NCBI GenBank assembly: GCA_041666125.1
Contig: JBAYHN010000044.1
Location: forward strand, 1-11,698
DNA: 11,698 nt
Direction of reading: 5' to 3'
From: JBAYHN01 sp041666125
Lineage (GTDB): Bacteria > Patescibacteriota > Gracilibacteria > UBA1369 > UM-FILTER-53-11
The notes beneath the pieces were generated by a model. That model was not told the origin of the DNA. It did no database searches and saw nothing but the letters and a program-made list of their open reading frames with translations. Below are positions 1 through 6,866 of this stretch, in pieces. The translations under genes were made by a program, and so were the position numbers. Positions within the stretch are counted from its first letter, which is position 1, and the number at the start of each line of letters is the position of its first letter.

Positions 1-2
1 CG

Positions 3-2483
3 CGGGTTACCGAATGTTGGCTTATAACTTTCTTTTTTAAGATTGGTGGGGCGATTGGCTGGACAGTAATAACGGCTGCGTTTGTATCCAAGTATGGAAT
101 TGCATTCTTGCCTGCGCTTTTTATATTGAATGCAATTTTGATAATGGTTAGCACCTTTGTTTTTGAAAAATTCATCATGCGCATAAAACGTGAAGTGCTT
201 ATGATCTTGATGCTTCTTTTGGGTGGCATTTGTTTGTTTTTCGCCACATTCCTGTATTCAAAATCCCCTGCTGTATTTTTCATTTTAATAATTATTGCCG
301 AATCGGTGTTTTTTGCCCAGTTTAACGTATTTCTCCCGATTCTAGTTGGAGATAAATTTACTCCCCTTGAAAGTCAAAAAACATTCCCGTTTATTGAATC
401 TGCCGAAACTTTTGGTGGAATGATAGGCGGTGTATTGGTTGGAATTTTTGCATCCAGAATACCAATCCCTTGGTTTTTATATTTGTGGATTTCTTTCTTG
501 GCTTTTGTTGTTTTGGTTTTCATAATGACAAACTATGCAAAGAAGTCTTTGCCTCCACTTCCTTTTAGGGTTAATTCCGAAGAAAGAAAAATCGGCAAGA
601 AAGATCAAATAAAACAAATTTTCGCCAGCATAGGCAAAATGCCGTTTTTAAAAGGGCTTATTATGATCGTTCTTCTTCAATGGGTGTTTATGAATATTTT
701 GGAATTTCAATATACAAAGGCTATTGAACAGACGATTACAAATCAAAAAGAAGCAACGATTGTTCTTCATCCGCAGATTGGCGAGAGTTTAAAAGCTTCC
801 GTACTTGGTGCGCAGGAGGTTAAAACTATAGAATCTACGCTTCCGCAACAGGTTGATATTCAAAGGTCCCTTACCCCTGAGCAGGAAGAAATGCTCACTC
901 AAAAACTTGGTACTTGGAAAGGTTTGTTTCATGCTGGAGCGCTCGTTGCACAGATTCTTTTGGCTTCAAGATTTATAACTTCGCTGGGCGTTGTTGGAAG
1001 CATGTTATTGCATCCGATTATTATGCTTATGAGCCTAGTTGGAATGTTTTTGAAATTCGGTGTTAGTTCTTCGATCATTACAAAAATGAGTTTTGACGTT
1101 ACCAATGTTGTGCACAAAAATGCATATTTTACTTCTCACTATGCTTTGCCAAAAACAGTTCGCGATCAAGCTGCGGAATTTTTGGAAGGAATGGTAAGGC
1201 CTATGGGAACGGTTATTGGAATGTTGTTTTTAATTGTTTTGCAGATATTTTTTGTTGGTAAAGAGCTTACAATGTGGATTCATATTCTTATGGTGGCTTT
1301 GATGTTTTGTGTTTTGTTTGCCACGATAAAATTGCAATCTAAATACACTCAAATTTCGCGCGATCAATTATTTTCTAATTTGGCTTATCCGGAAAAAATA
1401 AATGCAATTGAGATTTTAGCGCAGCGCGGACACCAAAATGCGCCTTCTATTCTTGCTGAAAAACTTACCGAGGCTTTAAAAAAGGAAGAATCTTTGGATA
1501 AAGAACATCCTTTTGTTCGCATAAAACTTTTGAATGCCCTTGGCCAGTGTCACGATTCCAAAACTCTGCCGGAAATCCTGGAAACTTTGCACGATAAAGA
1601 TACGGAGGTGCGTTTGGAAGCGGCTCATGCGCTTATGAATTTTTATGACATTGGTGAACAATTTTATACACAGGCCTTTTCCCGTTACAGGATGATTGAA
1701 ATTCTAAAAGAAGTTTTTAAATCGGAAAAATCTTCATCTGTTAGAAGCGCGATTATAAGGGTTTTCTCCGTGCTTAGACAATCTGACGTTGTGCCTTTTT
1801 TGCTGGAAGTTTTAAAGGAAAATACAGAGGCGCGTGCCGATTGTATTTTTACAATTGGCCTATTTAAAGACCCGACGGCTGCATATTACATTGCTCCATA
1901 TCTTTATGATTCAAACGCTCTTGTTAAGGCCAGTGCAATAATCGCATTGTGGCAATTCCCAAAGTATAAAAATACACTTGAAGGTGGACTTACCGAATTG
2001 CTTGAAAGTAATGAGCCAGAAAAATTGAAGGCCGGAATATTTGTTCTTGGCGAACTTGGATTGCAACGAAAGAGAGTTCTTTTGGATGCCATAAGGTATG
2101 GTGACGCGGAAACGCAACTGGAAGCTGCCTTTGCCCTAACAAAATGTGGTGATGCGACAGGATTTAATATATTGCTGGAAAAACTGCTTTCTTTCTCTGC
2201 AGATCAATTCGAATCAATGCGAAGGTTTTTGCATAGGCTTACTCCAAAGGCCAGAAGGATGGTTGAGCATGCTCTGGTTTCTGTTATTTCCGATAAACTT
2301 AATATCTTAATGCATGAATCGCCAGGCAAGTGTTTGGATGAAATAGATCCGGAAATTTTGGAGAAACTGCGCAGACTTTATAAATTACTCGATCAACACG
2401 AAGAGCTTTGTGCCATAGAAGAGGCTTTGGCTCAAAGGCTTTATACAGAAAACAAAATTTCACCTCAGGCTTTACCATTATGA
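3..2483 (+). CDS. MFS/NTT-like membrane transporter fused to HEAT repeats (5'-partial)
   Basis: The frame is open from base 3 with no stop, so the gene enters from the left; the TTG at 108 is only an internal codon. Counting residues from base 108, hydrophobic helices lie at about 1-18, 30-50, 55-80, 103-117, 121-141, 181-200, 272-318, 365-384 and 387-407, with more before base 108. The membrane part is interrupted at about 205-270 by a charged, Gln/Glu-rich extramembrane insert. From about 425 to 735 the protein is soluble and built of repeated helical pairs of HEAT type (for example 'DTEVRLEAAHALM', 'NALVKASAIIALW', 'DAETQLEAAFALTKCG'). The layout resembles the known ATP/ADP-translocase-like (NTT) or MFS proteins fused to HEAT repeats. 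Substrate cannot be told. A STAS gene starts 12 bases later, so the HEAT domain may serve as a docking surface in signalling (inference). The membrane-plus-HEAT architecture is secure; the NTT assignment is tentative. Confidence 0.75.
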   Translation, partial: RVTECWLITFFFKIGGAIGWTVITAAFVSKYGIAFLPALFILNAILIMVSTFVFEKFIMRIKREVLMILMLLLGGICLFFATFLYSKSPAVFFILIIIAESVFFAQFNVFLPILVGDKFTPLESQKTFPFIESAETFGGMIGGVLVGIFASRIPIPWFLYLWISFLAFVVLVFIMTNYAKKSLPPLPFRVNSEERKIGKKDQIKQIFASIGKMPFLKGLIMIVLLQWVFMNILEFQYTKAIEQTITNQKEATIVLHPQIGESLKASVLGAQEVKTIESTLPQQVDIQRSLTPEQEEMLTQKLGTWKGLFHAGALVAQILLASRFITSLGVVGSMLLHPIIMLMSLVGMFLKFGVSSSIITKMSFDVTNVVHKNAYFTSHYALPKTVRDQAAEFLEGMVRPMGTVIGMLFLIVLQIFFVGKELTMWIHILMVALMFCVLFATIKLQSKYTQISRDQLFSNLAYPEKINAIEILAQRGHQNAPSILAEKLTEALKKEESLDKEHPFVRIKLLNALGQCHDSKTLPEILETLHDKDTEVRLEAAHALMNFYDIGEQFYTQAFSRYRMIEILKEVFKSEKSSSVRSAIIRVFSVLRQSDVVPFLLEVLKENTEARADCIFTIGLFKDPTAAYYIAPYLYDSNALVKASAIIALWQFPKYKNTLEGGLTELLESNEPEKLKAGIFVLGELGLQRKRVLLDAIRYGDAETQLEAAFALTKCGDATGFNILLEKLLSFSADQFESMRRFLHRLTPKARRMVEHALVSVISDKLNILMHESPGKCLDEIDPEILEKLRRLYKLLDQHEELCAIEEALAQRLYTENKISPQALPL

Positions 2484-2484
2484 T
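2479..2484 (+). promoter_or_regulatory. Possible -10 element before the STAS gene
   Basis: TATGAT (5 of 6 to TATAAT) overlaps the stop codon of the preceding gene and ends 11 bases before the ATG at 2496. That is the same spacing seen before other genes here. No good -35 was found. It could give an internal leaderless transcript for the STAS and phosphatase genes, but chance is possible in AT-rich DNA. Confidence 0.25.
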
Positions 2485-2495
2485 AAAATAACTTT

Positions 2496-2855
2496 ATGGG
2501 ACTTTTGACTTTAAAATTCACAACGGACGTACGCGACAATGATTATGAAGTGGTAGAGTTTTATGGTGAACTTGATCAGTCGACAATAGGAAATGCCGAA
2601 AAGATGGTTTTTGAACTTTTGGAAAAATATGACCGCAAATTTTTAATTTTTGATTTTACAAATCTTACTTTTACAAATAGTGAGGGAATTGGATTTATAG
2701 TTGATGTAAACACTAAACTGGTTGATAAGAAAAAACAGCTTATATTGTGTGGTTTAAGGCCGAATGTGGCTGAGGTTTTGGAGGCGATGGGTGTGCCAAA
2801 ACTTTTTCATGTGTTTTCTAAAATAAATGAAGCAATAAGTTTTACAAAACAATAA
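2496..2855 (+). CDS. STAS-domain protein, anti-sigma factor antagonist type
   Basis: This 119-residue protein is a stand-alone STAS domain, the usual size for SpoIIAA/RsbV proteins. The signature stretch is 'FDFTNLTFTNSEGIGFIVD' (52-70), equivalent to the 'D...MDSSGLG' of SpoIIAA; Ser62 sits at the phosphorylated position, with Asn61 where Asp is common. The C-terminal part (81-106) 'QLILCGLRPNVAEVLEAMG' also matches the family. In this family the unphosphorylated form binds an anti-sigma factor/kinase, and a PP2C phosphatase resets it. A SpoIIE-type phosphatase starts 2 bases after the stop, so the two very probably act together in the cytoplasm. No Shine-Dalgarno sequence precedes the ATG. 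The kinase partner is not in the window. The output could be a sigma factor or another target, since STAS switches are also used outside transcription. Confidence 0.88.
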   Translation: MGLLTLKFTTDVRDNDYEVVEFYGELDQSTIGNAEKMVFELLEKYDRKFLIFDFTNLTFTNSEGIGFIVDVNTKLVDKKKQLILCGLRPNVAEVLEAMGVPKLFHVFSKINEAISFTKQ

Positions 2856-2857
2856 TT

Positions 2858-3946
2858 ATGGATTTTTTTAGACGAAGTATTGCGAAAAAAGCTTTTATAA
2901 CACTGTTTATTGGGTTTCTCATATTTTCTGTTTTGAAGTATTTGGGACGCGATTATATTGATGCGAACTTTAATGGATATGGTGATTTTGTACTTTATTT
3001 TTTGCTTTTTGTTTTTGCGTTCGCGGTTTTTGTTTTTATTATTCATTTGCCTCTCTCTAAGGTTTTTATCCAGATGAAGGCTCTTTTGACCAGTCGTCCA
3101 TATAAGAAGATTTTTACGCAAAGGGTTGATGAAGTTGGCGTTCTGGCCCATTTTTTTAACGAAGTTACAAAAAATATGGAGCGTCTTTCTCTTGATATGG
3201 AAGAGGGCCGACGCATGTCTAAGGAACTTTCGGTAGGTAGCGATATTCAAAAGAAAATTCTGCCAACTCAGATGCCTCAAATACCGGGTCTTTTAATTCA
3301 TGGTAGTACAAGACCGGCTTCCGAGGTTGGCGGAGATAGTTTTGACATCAACGATGTGAATGGAAATGTTTATGTTTATATTGGTGATGTTACCGGTCAC
3401 GGGCTTCCTGCCGGACTTATTATGGTGATGGTAAACACTTTAATAAGGACTTTTAGCGAGGTTTATCAAAATGGATATGACATTATCGTTAATACAAACA
3501 GAATTCTAAAACAGCGAATTGAGCCACGCAGGTTTATGACGTGTGTTTTGCTCCGCTGGAATTTGCAGGATCAAAAAATGTATTACACCGGTGCAGGTCA
3601 CGAGCACATTATGATTTTCCATAAGAAACAGGGTGTGTGCGAAGTTAAACAAAGCGGAGGAATTGCACTTGGAATGGTTCCGGATATTTCTAAAATTATT
3701 AAAGAAGAACAAATTCCACTCGAATCAGGTGATTTTGTGATTTTATATTCGGATGGAATTACCGAGGCAAAAAATATGCAGGGTGAAATGTTTGGCATAG
3801 AACGCCTAAAAAACACTATTTCTCAATATTCAAATGCAAATACCCCGGAAGAATTGTTTGTGAATATTTCTAAGGAGTTCGGAAATTTCGTTGGTCAGCA
3901 AATTCAAGCTGACGATATCACTCTAATAGCGCTTAAAAAGCTTTAG
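2858..3946 (+). CDS. Membrane-anchored SpoIIE-family PP2C serine phosphatase
   Basis: The protein has 362 residues. Two transmembrane helices (about 12-28 and 45-63) flank a short external loop of about 15 residues, followed by a HAMP-like linker and coiled coil (about 65-130). The C-terminal PP2C/SpoIIE domain (about 140-362) has the metal-binding motifs GGD (158-160), GDVTGHG (176-182), SDG (298-300) and ADD (351-353), so catalysis should be intact. This class is Mn/Mg-dependent and removes phosphate from Ser/Thr of STAS proteins, and its neighbour 2 bases upstream is just such a STAS protein. The external loop is too small for a normal sensor domain, so the signal may come through the membrane helices or through the HEAT-fused membrane protein at the head of the operon (inference). 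Family assignment is firm; target and signal are inferred from context. Confidence 0.92.
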   Translation: MDFFRRSIAKKAFITLFIGFLIFSVLKYLGRDYIDANFNGYGDFVLYFLLFVFAFAVFVFIIHLPLSKVFIQMKALLTSRPYKKIFTQRVDEVGVLAHFFNEVTKNMERLSLDMEEGRRMSKELSVGSDIQKKILPTQMPQIPGLLIHGSTRPASEVGGDSFDINDVNGNVYVYIGDVTGHGLPAGLIMVMVNTLIRTFSEVYQNGYDIIVNTNRILKQRIEPRRFMTCVLLRWNLQDQKMYYTGAGHEHIMIFHKKQGVCEVKQSGGIALGMVPDISKIIKEEQIPLESGDFVILYSDGITEAKNMQGEMFGIERLKNTISQYSNANTPEELFVNISKEFGNFVGQQIQADDITLIALKKL

Positions 3947-3950
3947 AGCG

Positions 3951-3969
3951 ATGATTGTCAGCCAATCAT
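3951..3969. repeat. Perfect 7-bp dyad around a -35 element
   Basis: ATGATTG and CAATCAT form a perfect inverted repeat with a 5-base loop, starting 4 bases after the phosphatase stop codon. It encloses the TTGTCA -35 hexamer (3955-3960) of the next promoter. It could be an operator for a dimeric regulator. A terminator for the upstream operon is less likely, because no T-run follows. Confidence 0.45.
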
Positions 3970-3983
3970 ATTTCCAGTATAAT
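3955..3983 (+). promoter_or_regulatory. Sigma-70-type promoter, near consensus
   Basis: TTGTCA (3955-3960, 5 of 6 to TTGACA), a 17-base spacer, and a perfect TATAAT (3978-3983). A start about 7 bases after the -10 falls near 3990, only about 4 bases before the ATG at 3994, so the transcript would be almost leaderless. It is the clearest promoter in the window. Confidence 0.78.
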
Positions 3984-3993
3984 CTAAGTAGAT

Positions 3994-4524
3994 ATGGATC
4001 AGTCGTCAAGTCCTCAATCAAGAGAAAGGTTAGAGTCCCGTGGGGCGGAGACTGTTCGCCTTCATGAACAGGCCGAAAAGCCCAGTGCCGCCAAAGAAGC
4101 AGGTAAAAAAGCTTCTGATGTTTTGGGTGCCAATTCAGTTGATAATGCGGAATCTCAAGATGGTGCAGAAGCAATAGATGGAAAGATTTCGGAATCTGCT
4201 GGAGAGGACAAGAGTAAGTATGCAGCAGGGCAAGGTAAAGCAAAACGCACAGATGACGAAATTGAGGCTATTCGTGCAAAGCTACTGGCGGCAATTCCTC
4301 CAAGAGAAGTAATGATAAAACAGATTACGAAAAAGCTTAGACAAGAAGAGAAAAAGCTCACTAAAGAATTTGGAAAACTGAGCAAGACTGCTCATAAAAA
4401 TGCATTCCAGCTGAATATAGTGGTTATGCAGCTCAGAAAAGTTAAGGATTATTTTGCCATTCTTGCACACGCAACTTACGAACTCATCAAGCACTTGTGG
4501 CTCAAGATTGTTCATGGGGTTTAG
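3994..4524 (+). CDS. Unrecognised protein: disordered N-terminus, charged helical C-terminus
   Basis: I do not recognise a named family for this 176-residue protein. Residues 1-90 are rich in Ser, Ala, Glu, Lys, Asp and Gly and look disordered. Residues 88-176 look almost entirely alpha-helical: a Lys/Glu-rich segment (105-135) that could form a coiled coil, then an amphipathic stretch ending in 'ELIKHLWLKIVHGV'. There is no signal peptide and no membrane segment. From memory, similar Lys-rich helical C-termini ending in 'LKxLWL' occur in hypothetical proteins of CPR bacteria; I could not check this. It has its own strong promoter and stands between the phosphatase operon and nadA. Such a tail could mediate protein binding or contact with nucleic acid, but nothing in the sequence decides. 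The ATG choice is supported by the promoter position. Real gene: likely. Function: unknown. Confidence 0.72.
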   Translation: MDQSSSPQSRERLESRGAETVRLHEQAEKPSAAKEAGKKASDVLGANSVDNAESQDGAEAIDGKISESAGEDKSKYAAGQGKAKRTDDEIEAIRAKLLAAIPPREVMIKQITKKLRQEEKKLTKEFGKLSKTAHKNAFQLNIVVMQLRKVKDYFAILAHATYELIKHLWLKIVHGV

Positions 4525-4538
4525 TTGGTGGGTATTTT

Positions 4539-4566
4539 TTAGACAAGGTCTGTTTTTTGTGATACT
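4539..4566 (+). promoter_or_regulatory. Probable extended -10 promoter for nadA-nadC
   Basis: GATACT (4561-4566) is preceded by TG plus one base (4558-4560), giving an extended -10. A weak -35 (TTAGAC, 4539-4544) lies 16 bases upstream. The -10 ends 11 bases before the TTG start at 4578, so the leader would be about 5 bases. It lies in the 53-base gap after the preceding gene, which holds no visible terminator. Confidence 0.45.
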
Positions 4567-4577
4567 TTAGCCATACC

Positions 4578-5543
4578 TTGGAATTAACCAACTCACAAAA
4601 AACGTTGATTTCAGAAATTCGCGCCCTAAAGCGTGCGAAGAATGCTATTTTGCTATGTCACAACTATCAGCGTCCGGAAATTTACGAAATTGCCGATTTT
4701 ATAGGTGATTCGCTTGAACTTTGTCGAAAAGCAAAAGATTCGAAGGCTAAAGTCATAGTTTTTTGCGGAGTTTATTTTATGGCAGAGAGTGCTGCAATTT
4801 TAAACCCGGGAATGAAGGTTATTATCCCCTCCCTTGGTGCCGGTTGCGCTTTGGCAGACATGATTACCGTGCAAGCCCTAAAAGCCAAGAAAAAGAAGTA
4901 TCCCGACGCTGCAGTGGTGTGCTATGTGAATTCTACGGCTGCTGTTAAGGCGGAATGTGATGTTTGCTGCACTTCTTCCAATGCCGTAGAGGTTGTGCGT
5001 GCTATGCCCTCAAAACGCATACTCTTTGTGCCGGACAAAAACTTGGCGAGGTTTGTTGCTGAGCAGGTTCCGGAAAAAGAAATAATCCCGTGGGAAGGTT
5101 TTTGCCCAATTCACCAAAGGCTTACCGCAGAGCAGCTTTTGTTGGCAAAGGCTTCATACCCAAAGGCAAAAGTGATAGCTCACCCGGAATGTATTGATGA
5201 AGTTCGCGAAATGGCAGACTTTGTAACTTCCACAAGCGGAATGATGAAAATTGCGAAAGAATCGGATGCGGATGAGTTTATTTGCACTACGGAATGTGGA
5301 ATGGTTTCTAGAATGCAAAAAGAAATGCCAAATAAAAAGTTTCATACTCTTTGCAGCGTTTGTTTTAGTATGAAAAAGAATACGCTGGAGAATGTGTTGG
5401 AATGTTTGCAGACGGAACAATATGAAGTAAAAGTGCCGGAAAACATTAGGGTTAAGGCGTTTGCGGCTTTTGAGAAAATGTTTGATATAAGCGAAAAATC
5501 ATCAAAATCAAAGAGCGCAAAATTAAAATCATCATGTTCATGA
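4578..5543 (+). CDS. nadA: Quinolinate synthase A
   Basis: NadA condenses iminoaspartate with dihydroxyacetone phosphate to quinolinate, using a [4Fe-4S] cluster, in de novo NAD synthesis. The 321 residues contain the family marks: 'CHNYQRPEIYEIADFIGDSL' (27-46), 'GAGCALADM' (87-95), 'NSTAAVKAECDVCCTSSNAV' (118-137), 'WEGFCPIH' (172-179), 'HPEC' (202-205), 'STSGMM' (218-223) and 'CSVCFSMKKNTLENV' (259-273). The three cluster ligands are most likely Cys90, Cys176 and Cys262. The start is a TTG, chosen because it lies just after the promoter and gives the usual N-terminus; no ATG is available in that position. The 3' end overlaps nadC, so the two are translationally linked. The last about 15 residues are a Ser/Lys-rich tail outside the conserved fold. 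The iminoaspartate source (nadB or an aspartate dehydrogenase) is not in the window. Confidence 0.95.
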   Translation: MELTNSQKTLISEIRALKRAKNAILLCHNYQRPEIYEIADFIGDSLELCRKAKDSKAKVIVFCGVYFMAESAAILNPGMKVIIPSLGAGCALADMITVQALKAKKKKYPDAAVVCYVNSTAAVKAECDVCCTSSNAVEVVRAMPSKRILFVPDKNLARFVAEQVPEKEIIPWEGFCPIHQRLTAEQLLLAKASYPKAKVIAHPECIDEVREMADFVTSTSGMMKIAKESDADEFICTTECGMVSRMQKEMPNKKFHTLCSVCFSMKKNTLENVLECLQTEQYEVKVPENIRVKAFAAFEKMFDISEKSSKSKSAKLKSSCS

Positions 5544-6496
5544 AAGATATATTGGGGCTAAAAACTCATTGTCAGTCGCAAGAGCTTACTATTTCAAATC
5601 CACGATATAAAGCGTGGGTCGAGAAATTTACATTCGATGAACTGGAAAAAGATTTGGGCATTTTTGACATTACTACAAAAGTCAGTCTCGAGAATAAAAA
5701 AGCCAAAGCGGTTATTTTGGCTAAAGAGAAGGGAATATTCGCTGGTAGGCAAGAAGTTGAATTCTTTTTAAGGGGTTTTAAGTCTGTAACTTATAAATTC
5801 AATAAAAAAGATTCTCAGGTTTTAAATAAAGGTGAAATAGTGCTCGAACTAAGTGGGCCAATTTTTGATTTGATGAAAATAGAAAGAATAATTCTTAATT
5901 TAATTGGTAGAATGAGTGGAGTGTCTACCTTGACTAGTCGACTAGTCAAAGTGGCTAAGGTGGCCAATTCAAGCGTATTAATAGTTCCAACGCGCAAGAC
6001 TTTGTGGGGACTTTTAGATAAAAGGGCGTGCGCGCTGGGCGGAGGTGGAACTCACAGACTTGCATTGGATAATGCCGTTTTAATCAAGCACAATCACATA
6101 AAAGCCTCGTCCGTCGGTTTTGAAAAGTTCTTGATAACTGCGTTATGCGGATTTATAAAAATGCAAAATCCAAATATTAAATTCTTCGAAGTGGAAGTTG
6201 CAAACGGCAAAAATGCTTTAATTGCAGCCAGAATTTTTGCTGATGCAATAAATGTTGGAGTCAAAATCCCCTTCGTAATTATGTTCGACAATATGAAGCC
6301 GCAAGAAATTAAAAAGACGCTTAATGAAATTAAAAAAGAATATCCTGATGATTGGAGCAAAATAATATTTGAAGCTTCCGGCAGAATAAATGCAGAAAAC
6401 ATGCGCGCTTATGCAAAAACCGGAGTAAATATTCTTTCTCTCGGAATGCTAACTCACAGCGCCAAAATGCTGGATTTTAGCATGAGAATCGCGTGA
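5534..6496 (+). CDS. nadC: Nicotinate-nucleotide pyrophosphorylase (quinolinate phosphoribosyltransferase)
   Basis: NadC turns quinolinate and PRPP into nicotinate mononucleotide, CO2 and pyrophosphate, the step after NadA. It shows the type II phosphoribosyltransferase motifs: 'KDLGIFDITTK' (39-49), 'ERIILNLIGRMSGVSTLT' (117-134), 'TRKTLWGLLDK' (153-163), 'GGGGTHRLALDNAVLIKHNHI' from 169, and the late 'FEASGRINAENM' and 'GVNILSLGMLTHS'. Substrate-binding Arg118, Arg154, Lys155, His174, Arg175 and Lys185 are present. At 320 residues it is longer than typical NadC (about 280), mainly through a 25-30-residue N-terminal extension. The first ATG (5534) overlaps nadA by 10 bases; the ATG at 5540 gives the classic 4-base ATGA overlap and may be the true start. 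It ends 4 bases before the convergent HIT gene, with no room for a separate terminator. Confidence 0.95.
   Translation: MFMKDILGLKTHCQSQELTISNPRYKAWVEKFTFDELEKDLGIFDITTKVSLENKKAKAVILAKEKGIFAGRQEVEFFLRGFKSVTYKFNKKDSQVLNKGEIVLELSGPIFDLMKIERIILNLIGRMSGVSTLTSRLVKVAKVANSSVLIVPTRKTLWGLLDKRACALGGGGTHRLALDNAVLIKHNHIKASSVGFEKFLITALCGFIKMQNPNIKFFEVEVANGKNALIAARIFADAINVGVKIPFVIMFDNMKPQEIKKTLNEIKKEYPDDWSKIIFEASGRINAENMRAYAKTGVNILSLGMLTHSAKMLDFSMRIA
5930..5949. repeat. 20-bp perfect palindrome inside nadC
   Basis: The octamer GACTAGTC, itself a palindrome, occurs twice back to back, flanked by TT on the left and AA on the right. The result is a 20-bp perfect palindrome with no spacer. Two more pairs (AC at 5927-5928 and GT at 5951-5952) extend it past one mismatch. 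It encodes ordinary NadC residues, so it may be coincidental. Its length and double-octamer structure are unusual. Confidence 0.6.
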
Positions 6497-6500
6497 AACC

Positions 6501-6815
6501 CTAATATCCCATCAAATGTAGGTGCACGTGAAATACCACTTGTCCTGCCTCTTTGCCTACGTTAAAAAGCAATTTGTAGCCTTTGCATTCCAACTTAACC
6601 GCCAAATCTTTCGCAGTCTTAATCAGATGTCCAATTATCTTTTCGTCCCCTTCCACCATATCCGCAATCGTGGATATGTGTTTTTTGGGCACAAGCAAAA
6701 CATGTATTCGCGCTTTTGGGTGAATATCATCAAAAGCCATGCACACATCATCTTCGTGCTGAATTTTTCCCGGAATTTGTTTCTCAATTATCTTGCAGAA
6801 AAGACAGTCATCCAT
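6501..6815 (-). CDS. HIT-family (HINT-like) nucleotide hydrolase
   Basis: This 104-residue protein ends in the histidine triad 'HVHLHLMGY', the nucleotide-binding and catalytic motif of HIT proteins. Earlier marks are 'DDCLFCKIIEKQIPGKI', with the Cys-x2-Cys often linked to zinc in this subgroup, 'FDDIHPKARIHVLLVPKKHI' and 'FNVGKEAGQVVFHVHLHL'. HINT-type enzymes cleave AMP-lysine phosphoramidates and related adenylates in the cytoplasm. I chose the ATG at 6815; a GTG two codons upstream (6821) is possible but would add only Met-Leu before the conserved start. The gene lies 45 bases downstream of the region-4/HARE gene on the same strand and may be cotranscribed. A weak extended -10 (TG-G-TAAAGT, 6830 down to 6822) just before the ATG would alternatively give a leaderless message. 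It converges on nadC. Confidence 0.95.
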   Translation of the reverse strand: MDDCLFCKIIEKQIPGKIQHEDDVCMAFDDIHPKARIHVLLVPKKHISTIADMVEGDEKIIGHLIKTAKDLAVKLECKGYKLLFNVGKEAGQVVFHVHLHLMGY

Positions 6816-6866
6816 GAGCACACTTTACCACGCAAGACTGTGATTTTCCACTTGAGAGTTTATTGG

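Noticed and set aside
2807..3280. 157-residue minus-strand open frame
   Set aside because: It lies antisense to the end of the STAS gene and the start of the phosphatase gene, and is Lys/Asn/Ile-rich low-complexity sequence with no motif.
6490..6505. Shared bidirectional terminator between convergent nadC and HIT genes
   Set aside because: The 4-base gap and flanks show no inverted repeat or T-run.
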